Part shown: piece after piece, positions 5,580 through 10,135 of the stretch | How the letters are laid out: every line of letters begins with the position of its first letter | Position numbering within the stretch: position 1 is the stretch's first letter | Assembly: GCA_003157195.1 (NCBI GenBank) | Contig: PMIU01000039.1 | Span: forward strand, 1-10,135 | DNA from: Candidatus Nomurabacteria bacterium | Lineage (GTDB): Bacteria; Patescibacteriota; Minisyncoccia; Phycocordibacterales; UBA9973 | Reading direction: 5' to 3' | DNA length: 10,135 nt | Made by a program: the position numbers and the translations under genes | Notes under the pieces: generated by a model | What the model was told of the DNA's origin: nothing | The model's database searches: none | What the model saw: the letters and a program-made list of their open reading frames with translations, nothing else

Positions 5580-7337
5580 ATGGAAAAAGAACAGAGGTTA
5601 AATAATTTGAGACATACTCTGGCGCACCTGTTGGCGGCAGCCGTTGGGGAAATATATAAATTCGATAAAATCAAGCTGACCCTCGGCCCGGCCATAGAAA
5701 ACGGCTTTTATTACGATATTGATTTTGGTGAAGAGAAAATAAGCGACGCGTCTTTGCAAAAAATCGAAGACCGGATGCGCAAAATTCTGCCGAAATGGAC
5801 CGAGTTTACGCATAAGGAAATTTCCAAAGAAGAAGCCCTGGCCTTTTTTAAAAACGAATACAAGCAAGAACTAATAAATGAAATAGCAGATAGAGGAGAA
5901 AAAATAACCACCTACACCTGCGGAGGTTTTACAGATTTGTGTCGTGGCGGACATTTGGAAAATCCCGCCAAAGAAATTGATCCCCTCTCTTTTAAACTCG
6001 ACCGTGTAGCTGGAGCCTACTGGCGAGGAGATGAGAAAAACAAAATGCTCACTCGCATTTACGGGTTGGCTTTTGAGACTAAGGAAGAATTGGAGGCGTA
6101 CGTTAAACAAAGAGAGGAAGCAATGGCTCGTGACCACAAGAAACTTGGAAAAGAACTTGATTTGTTTTTGATTGATGAAAAGGTTGGTAAGGGATTACCA
6201 CTTTGGACACCAAAAGGCACAGCGATTAAATTTGAGTTGGAAAATTTTACTCGCGAACTTGAACGTAAATATGATTACGAACACGTGGAAACACCTTATC
6301 TTGGTGCTGAAGAATTATACAGAACCTCTGGACACCTTGATCACTATTCAAAAAATATGTACGCGCCAATTGATATGGATGGCGACAAATTTTATCTTCG
6401 CCCAATGGCCTGTCCTCATCACATCCGCATGTATCAAAGACGCCAATGGAGTTACAAAGAAATGCCTGTTCGTTATGCAGAAATCGCAGATTATAATCGA
6501 TATGAAAAATCCGGAGAATTAATGGGGATGATGCGAGTACGTAAATTCCAACTTACTGATGGACATCTATTTGTAACTCCTGAAGGACTTAAAGATGAAT
6601 TTAAGCGTGTATGCCGAATGATTGTGGAAGGTATGGAAGGTTTAGGTTTAATAGATATTGTTTCTTATCGTTTTTCAAAACGCGACCCAAATAATAAAGA
6701 AAAATATTATCCCGATGACGAATTATGGAAACACGCAGAAAGTCTTATGAAAGAAGCTCTTGATGAGCTTGGATTAAATTATGTGGAAGCGGAAGACGAA
6801 GCAGCTTTTTATGGTCCCAAGCTTGATGTGCAGGCAAAAAATGTTAACGGTAAGGAAGACACTTTATTTACAGCTCAAATGGACTTTCTCCTACCAGAAA
6901 AATTTGAGATGGAATATATCGACAAAGATGGTAAAAAGAAACGTCCTGTCATGATTCATCGCTCAACGATTGGCAGCCTTGAGCGTGTTTTTGGTTTTCT
7001 TATTGAACATTATGCAGGTGCCTTCCCTCTCTGGCTCTCGCCCGTGCAAGTGAAAGTGATTCCTGTGCGCACTAGTCACAACGAGTATGCTAAAAAGATT
7101 TTTGAAATGCTGAAAGAAAATAATATCCGTTCGGAGTTTGACGATGCCGAAGAAAACCTTGGAGGCAAGGTTCGTGACGCCAAAAACAACAAAATCCCTT
7201 ACTGGCTAGTCATTGGCGATAAAGAAATAGAAGCCGACAAAGTCACCCTAGAATCCAGAGACAAAGGCCAGCTAGGCCAAATCTCCAAAGAAGAACTTTT
7301 GAAAAAGCTTTTGGAAGAAATAAAGAATAAGAAATAA
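5580..7337 (+). CDS. thrS: Threonyl-tRNA synthetase lacking the N-terminal TGS domain
   Basis: It charges tRNA-Thr with threonine in the cytoplasm. The protein begins directly in the editing domain, with RHTLAH (HxxxH, His12 and His16) and TDLCRGGH (Cys121 and His125), the four-residue site that removes mis-attached serine. The TGS domain of about 60 residues found in most bacterial ThrRS is absent. The class II catalytic core follows: motif 1 around TPKGTAIKFELENF, motif 2 around FYLRPMACPHHI, and motif 3 HRSTIGSLERVFGF. Zinc ligands Cys278, His329 and His460 are present; the usual MNCP is MACP. The C-terminal anticodon-binding domain runs from about residue 483, with VKVIPV and GDKEIEADKVTLESR. 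ATG 5580 has no Shine-Dalgarno site in its AT-rich upstream region. The gene is monocistronic, controlled by the T-box leader, and flanked by palindrome-associated genes on both sides. Codon use in the middle third favours CTT and CGT more than the ends. Confidence 0.97.
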   Translation: MEKEQRLNNLRHTLAHLLAAAVGEIYKFDKIKLTLGPAIENGFYYDIDFGEEKISDASLQKIEDRMRKILPKWTEFTHKEISKEEALAFFKNEYKQELINEIADRGEKITTYTCGGFTDLCRGGHLENPAKEIDPLSFKLDRVAGAYWRGDEKNKMLTRIYGLAFETKEELEAYVKQREEAMARDHKKLGKELDLFLIDEKVGKGLPLWTPKGTAIKFELENFTRELERKYDYEHVETPYLGAEELYRTSGHLDHYSKNMYAPIDMDGDKFYLRPMACPHHIRMYQRRQWSYKEMPVRYAEIADYNRYEKSGELMGMMRVRKFQLTDGHLFVTPEGLKDEFKRVCRMIVEGMEGLGLIDIVSYRFSKRDPNNKEKYYPDDELWKHAESLMKEALDELGLNYVEAEDEAAFYGPKLDVQAKNVNGKEDTLFTAQMDFLLPEKFEMEYIDKDGKKKRPVMIHRSTIGSLERVFGFLIEHYAGAFPLWLSPVQVKVIPVRTSHNEYAKKIFEMLKENNIRSEFDDAEENLGGKVRDAKNNKIPYWLVIGDKEIEADKVTLESRDKGQLGQISKEELLKKLLEEIKNKK

Positions 7338-7342
7338 TTTCT

Positions 7343-7359
7343 CATAGGTCAGACCTATG
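7343..7359. repeat. REP-like palindrome, copy 1 (contains the RAYT stop codon)
   Basis: CATAGGTCAGACCTATG has perfect 8-bp arms around one base. It lies 5 bp beyond the thrS stop, and the TAG stop of the transposase (7355-7357) is inside it. The context CTCATAGG is shared, inverted, with the copy inside the transposase gene. Confidence 0.92.
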
Positions 7360-8041
7360 TAAGCTGTGGACAATCATTTATCCATTCAAAAAGATCATCA
7401 ACATGATTATATTTAAAGTATTCAGGTAATGAATCTTTATTTATTATCTTCCCTTCCTTTCTGGGAATATCACAGAAATCTTGGAAACTTGAATATTGAA
7501 AATCATTGAGATAATCAATGGCCTCTTTTATATTTTTTATTCCATTTTCCTTCCAATCTGATTGAATTAATTTCACCGGATTAAGGTGAACATATGAAAA
7601 TAAATAATTAAAATAATTATCCTTTCCAATATGTTTAGATTTAAATTTTCCCTCAAAAAGCGATCCAGTTCTTTTATGCTTTTTATTAAAATACATAGCG
7701 TAAGCCGTAGAAAGTTTCCTCATAAATTCAGTAATGGGATTATAGTTCTTTTCCCATAGGTCTGACCTATGAGAAATCAGAATAATATGGAAATGATTAG
7801 GCATTAACACCCAGGCGCATATTTCCACAAGAGGCTCTCCTCTTTCAAAATCCCAAGCATCTATTTTTTGTTCTATAATCGAATTTCTAAACGTAAAATT
7901 TTTATCAGAATTGCAAACATATAAAAGTTTAGCAAAACGGTCATAATCTTCTTCGGAATTAAAAATATTACCCTTACCATTTCCGCGATTATAAATATGG
8001 TAATATTCGTTTTCTACTAAATTAGAATCTCTCAACGCCAT
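7355..8041 (-). CDS. REP-associated tyrosine transposase (RAYT, Y1/HUH family)
   Basis: It is a single-strand DNA transposase of the IS200-related Y1 family. Residues 12-19 EYYHIYNR form the usual N-terminal motif. The HUH metal site is His83-Phe-His85 in CAWVLMPNHFHIILI. The catalytic Tyr is Tyr114 or Tyr117 in STAYAMYFNKKHKRTGSLFEGKFKSK, followed by FSYVHLNPVK typical of RAYTs. The length of 228 residues is normal. I placed the start at ATG 8039-8041 because MALRDSNLVENEYYHIYNRG matches family N-termini. An upstream in-frame ATG at 8057-8059 lies inside the right palindrome and upstream of the predicted transcription start. Residues 90-96 (SHRSDLW), just after the HUH motif, are encoded by an in-frame palindrome copy. 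The reading frame and catalytic residues are intact, so the enzyme may be active. It converges on thrS. Confidence 0.92.
   Translation of the reverse strand: MALRDSNLVENEYYHIYNRGNGKGNIFNSEEDYDRFAKLLYVCNSDKNFTFRNSIIEQKIDAWDFERGEPLVEICAWVLMPNHFHIILISHRSDLWEKNYNPITEFMRKLSTAYAMYFNKKHKRTGSLFEGKFKSKHIGKDNYFNYLFSYVHLNPVKLIQSDWKENGIKNIKEAIDYLNDFQYSSFQDFCDIPRKEGKIINKDSLPEYFKYNHVDDLFEWINDCPQLT
7755..7771. repeat. REP-like palindrome, copy 2, inside the RAYT coding sequence
   Basis: CATAGGTCTGACCTATG is identical in arms to the copies at the gene's two ends. Together with the next six bases it matches 23 bp at 7337-7359 in inverted orientation. It is read in frame on the minus strand as SHRSDLW, immediately after the HUH motif, and does not break the gene. 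Confidence 0.92.
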
Positions 8042-8047
8042 AACGAT

Positions 8048-8076
8048 ATTATATATCATAGGTCTGACCTATGTAA
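8048..8076 (-). promoter_or_regulatory. RAYT promoter with the palindrome as its spacer
   Basis: On the minus strand TTACAT (8076-8071) and a perfect TATAAT (8053-8048) are 17 nt apart. Most of the palindrome forms the spacer. Six bases separate the -10 from ATG 8041, so the predicted transcript is leaderless. A protein bound to the palindrome, such as the transposase itself, would block RNA polymerase; that is inference. Confidence 0.65.
8057..8073. repeat. REP-like palindrome, copy 3 (upstream of RAYT)
   Basis: CATAGGTCTGACCTATG is followed by TAA, as is the copy at 7343, so the two outer copies share a TCATAGG...CTATGTAA context in direct orientation apart from the central base. It occupies the promoter spacer of the transposase gene. 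Confidence 0.92.
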
Positions 8077-8097
8077 ATAATCAAGAATAAAAGCGAA

Positions 8098-8124
8098 AAC
8101 GCTCGACTGCAACCAGCGAGCGTT
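8098..8124 (-). terminator. Intrinsic terminator after the small membrane protein gene
   Basis: AACGCTCG (8098-8105) pairs perfectly with CGAGCGTT (8117-8124). CTG/CAG pairs inside, beyond a bulged A, leaving loop CAAC. On the minus strand it is followed by a T-rich stretch (TTTTCGCTTTTATT) and lies 3 bp after the stop of the membrane protein gene. It would also insulate the RAYT promoter from gyrB transcription. Confidence 0.75.
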
Positions 8125-8127
8125 CTT

Positions 8128-8382
8128 TTAGGCGACCCTGTGTAGCAACAAAATCGTCCCGATTAATGCGTTCCACCAAATGCAATGTATGCTGTACGGC
8201 TCGTTGACCCCTTTCCCAATGAAGATTGTTTGGAAAAAGGCCAGAATCGATACAGCATAGAATAATACAATCACCACCCATTCATACCAAAACGGCTGAA
8301 TGCCGAACAGAAATGTTAGGGTTGAGATTGTAGAAACAACGAACCATCTCAGATGGCCTTTCGTCTGCCAAAATCCAAACAC
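8128..8382 (-). CDS. Small hypothetical integral membrane protein (84 aa)
   Basis: I do not recognise a family. The product is hydrophobic and tryptophan-rich. Two or three likely membrane helices lie at about residues 12-29, 33-54 and 66-80, separated by short loops with a few charged residues (GKGVNEPY). The GTG start (8380-8382) is preceded, 9 nt upstream, by AGAGG in AGAGGTAAATTCAG, one of the better Shine-Dalgarno sites in the window. A strong hairpin terminator follows the TAA stop. The gene lies 36 bp after gyrB on the same strand and may be its last cistron. The start signal, terminator and membrane-like composition argue that it is real, but no homology supports a function. Confidence 0.6.
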   Translation of the reverse strand: MFGFWQTKGHLRWFVVSTISTLTFLFGIQPFWYEWVVIVLFYAVSILAFFQTIFIGKGVNEPYSIHCIWWNALIGTILLLHRVA

Positions 8383-8418
8383 CTGAATTTACCTCTAATT
8401 ATTTATACATCAATAACA

Positions 8419-10135
8419 CTAAATGTCAATCTCAGCTAACTTGGCATTTGACTGTATGAAAGATTTTCTTGGCGGAACTTCGGAGCCCATGAGGATGTCA
8501 AAAATTTTGTTGGCTTCTTCGGCGTCGTTGATCATCACCTTTTTCAGGATGCGGTGAGCAGGGTCCATGGTCGTCTCCCAGAGTTCTTCCGGATTCATTT
8601 CTCCGAGACCTTTATATCGTTGAATGTGTATCTTATTTGATTTTTCTTTCCCGACGCTCTCCTCATCAGGAGAGGTCGGGACCCCGACCCCTTCGGGCGT
8701 CGGGGCTTCCTCAATTTCTTGTATCTCGCTCACATCGGCACTCTTACCAATAATTTTTACTTTTTCTTCATCGGTATAGGCATAGGAAACTTCTTTGCCT
8801 TTTTTTATTTTATAAAGTGGTGGCTGAGCTATGTAGATGTATCCCGCATCAATTACCTGTCTGAAATATCTGTAGAAAAGAGTCAGGAGAAGTGTGCTGA
8901 TGTGTGAGCCGTCCACGTCGGCATCGGTGGCAATAATTATTTTATGATAACGCATTTTATCCAAGTCAAAAGTATCGCCAATGGATGTGCCCATCGCAAT
9001 CACCAGAGACTTCACTTCTTTGGAAGCCAGCATTTTATCGATGCGCGCACGTTCCACATTTAAAATCTTACCTCTAAGTGGCAATATCGCTTGCGTGCGG
9101 CGGTCTCGCCCTTGCTTGGCCGAGCCTCCTGCGGAGTCTCCCTCCACCAGGAATAGTTCGGACTCGGATGCATTTTTACTTTGGCAGTCGGCGAGCTTTC
9201 CAGGTAAAGTCATACCCTCAAGTGCACCCTTACGCAAGACAGAATCTTTGGCGGCTTTAGCGGCTTTGCGAGCTTTTAAGGCGAGAATTGACTTGCTGAT
9301 TATGGCTTTGGCTTCATCGGGGTTTTCTTCCAGAAAATTAGCAAAGGCCTCGCCGAAGACTGTGGCCACTGCCCCCTGAGCCTCCATACTACCCAGCTTG
9401 GCTTTGGTCTGCCCTTCAAATTGAATTTCGCGGAGCTTGACGGAAATCACGGCCGTCAAACCTTCTAAGACATCTTCGCCGGTAAAACCGCCTTCGGACT
9501 CCTTCATCATTTCATTTTTCTTGCAATAGGTATTGAGCGTCCTGGTCAGAGCCGTTTTGAAACCAGTCACATGCGTGCCACCCTCCCCGGTGTAAATATT
9601 ATTGGCAAAAGGAAAAATTCTGTCGGTGATATCATCCACATATTGCAATGCTATCTCTACGCCGACATTATCCAATTCTTTTTCAACATAAAAAATATTA
9701 TTCTGAACCGGCTTTTGGAATTTGTTGTAATATTTTACGAGAGAGACAAGACCGCCTTCAAAATAAAAAGTAACCGATGGGAGTTCCAATCCTAAATCTC
9801 TAAAATAAAAAACATCATCTTGATTCATACCCTTCTTGTTGTCCCATTCTCTCGCATCAATTATGGAAATCTTTAACCCTTTCACTAGGTATGCTTGCTG
9901 TCGAATGTGGTTTACTATCGTGTTCCAATCAAACACAATATCTCCAAAAATTTCTTTATCAGGCTCGAACGTAATAATCGTGCCGTGGAGTTTAGACGCG
10001 CCTGTTTTTTTCACCGCAGATTTTTTCTTACCCTGAGAATATTCTTGCACATATTTGCCGCCATCTTTATAAACTTCCGCTTTGCAATAAATGGAAAGCG
10101 CGTTTACCACTGAAGCGCCGACGCCGTGCAGACCG
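8419..10135 (-). CDS. gyrB: DNA gyrase subunit B, N-terminus beyond the window
   Basis: This is the ATPase/TOPRIM subunit of DNA gyrase, which introduces negative supercoils with GyrA. The frame is open to the end of the window, whose last codons give GLHGVGASVVNALS, the end of the GHKL ATP-lid region; about 90-110 N-terminal residues are missing. The transducer domain follows, with GQTKAKLGS (the QTK loop). TOPRIM motifs are LFLVEGDSAGGSAKQGRDRR (catalytic Glu) and IIIATDADVDGSH (DxDxD). QPPLYKIKKGK and the C-terminal tail HIQRYKGLGEMNPEELWETT, PRKSFIQSNA, EIDI are those of GyrB, not ParE. Between AYTDEE and the tail lies a spacer about 25 residues longer than in Bacillus-type GyrB, as recalled; it is partly encoded by the palindromes at 8650-8705. 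The protein lacks the large proteobacterial insertion. The stop is TAG. Confidence 0.95.
   Translation of the reverse strand, partial: GLHGVGASVVNALSIYCKAEVYKDGGKYVQEYSQGKKKSAVKKTGASKLHGTIITFEPDKEIFGDIVFDWNTIVNHIRQQAYLVKGLKISIIDAREWDNKKGMNQDDVFYFRDLGLELPSVTFYFEGGLVSLVKYYNKFQKPVQNNIFYVEKELDNVGVEIALQYVDDITDRIFPFANNIYTGEGGTHVTGFKTALTRTLNTYCKKNEMMKESEGGFTGEDVLEGLTAVISVKLREIQFEGQTKAKLGSMEAQGAVATVFGEAFANFLEENPDEAKAIISKSILALKARKAAKAAKDSVLRKGALEGMTLPGKLADCQSKNASESELFLVEGDSAGGSAKQGRDRRTQAILPLRGKILNVERARIDKMLASKEVKSLVIAMGTSIGDTFDLDKMRYHKIIIATDADVDGSHISTLLLTLFYRYFRQVIDAGYIYIAQPPLYKIKKGKEVSYAYTDEEKVKIIGKSADVSEIQEIEEAPTPEGVGVPTSPDEESVGKEKSNKIHIQRYKGLGEMNPEELWETTMDPAHRILKKVMINDAEEANKIFDILMGSEVPPRKSFIQSNAKLAEIDI
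8650..8705. repeat. GC-rich double palindrome inserted in frame in gyrB
   Basis: The first hairpin has CCCGAC (8650-8655) with GTCGGG (8675-8680) and inner TCTCCT/AGGAGA. The second has CCCCGAC (8682-8688) with GTCGGGG (8699-8705) and inner CCC/GGG around TTC. The neighbouring arms GGTCGGG and CCCGACC can also pair with each other. The block is far richer in GC than the flanking gyrB sequence. It is read as APTPEGVGVPTSPDEESVG, a flexible segment placed where GyrB tolerates length variation. Confidence 0.85.

Larger units (their letters stand above)
7343..8073 (-). mobile_element. RAYT/REP unit: HUH transposase bracketed by CATAGGTCwGACCTATG palindromes
   Basis: A single Y1-transposase gene extends from one palindrome to the other, with a third copy inside. 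RAYT transposases are known to act on short REP palindromes rather than on conventional IS ends, which fits this arrangement. No target-site duplication is expected for HUH enzymes, and none was identified. Whether the unit moves as a whole or mobilises separate palindromes cannot be told from one copy. Confidence 0.7.

Noticed and set aside
7343-7359. Bidirectional terminator between thrS and the RAYT gene
   Set aside because: The palindrome recurs at two other sites and has no flanking T-tract, so it is better called a REP-like repeat, though it may slow transcription.
1-10135. Alternative genetic code (UGA as Gly, or UAG as sense)
   Set aside because: UGA ends none of the genes here, but no gene is interrupted by in-frame UGA, and UAG ends rnc, rpmF, RAYT and gyrB at the expected protein ends. 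The absence of UGA stops in so few genes is weak evidence.

Overview
The window looks like a piece of a small bacterial genome from the Candidate Phyla Radiation (Patescibacteria), most likely Parcubacteria-like. This is an inference. The supporting signs are a tight rpmF-nusB-rnc-smc cluster, a NusB fused to a Nudix-like domain, a threonyl-tRNA synthetase without the N-terminal TGS domain, a short SMC, a stand-alone Cas2/PaaX-fold protein, moderately low GC, and weak or absent Shine-Dalgarno sites. The genetic code appears standard: UAA and UAG end the genes, and no gene is broken by in-frame UGA.

Layout. 1-750 (+) is the 3' part of a CapA-type metallophosphatase gene. It converges, 2 bp apart, on a minus-strand cluster that reads from 4805 down to 753: rpmF (L32), nusB-Nudix, rnc (RNase III) and an SMC-family gene. 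The SMC gene is split by one in-frame amber codon. It has a CPLCG zinc-hook-like apex in place of a recognisable hinge. 4902-5361 holds a minus-strand Cas2/PaaX-like gene bracketed by two related palindromes.

5371-7337 (+) is a self-contained thrS unit. It has a near-consensus sigma-70 promoter, a very compact leader carrying a perfect T-box antiterminator/terminator switch with a candidate ACC (Thr) specifier in a 7-nt hairpin loop, and the ThrRS gene. The T-box is the clearest regulatory signal in the window. Uncharged tRNA-Thr would be expected to stabilise the antiterminator and turn thrS on.

7343-8073 is a RAYT-type (REP-associated, Y1/HUH) transposase gene on the minus strand. Copies of the palindrome CATAGGTCwGACCTATG lie at its start region, at its stop codon and inside its coding sequence. 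8128-8382 (-) is a small predicted membrane protein followed by a terminator. 8419-10135 (-) is the C-terminal part of gyrB, running off the window, with a 56-bp GC-rich double palindrome read in frame.

How the genes relate: the conserved genes serve translation, RNA processing, transcription and chromosome topology. Two small palindrome-associated units, one Cas2-like and one RAYT, sit immediately on either side of the T-box-controlled thrS. Palindromic DNA also lies inside two coding regions. The best candidates for something little described are the minimal T-box, the palindrome-flanked Cas2-like cassette, and the zinc-hook SMC with its amber codon.
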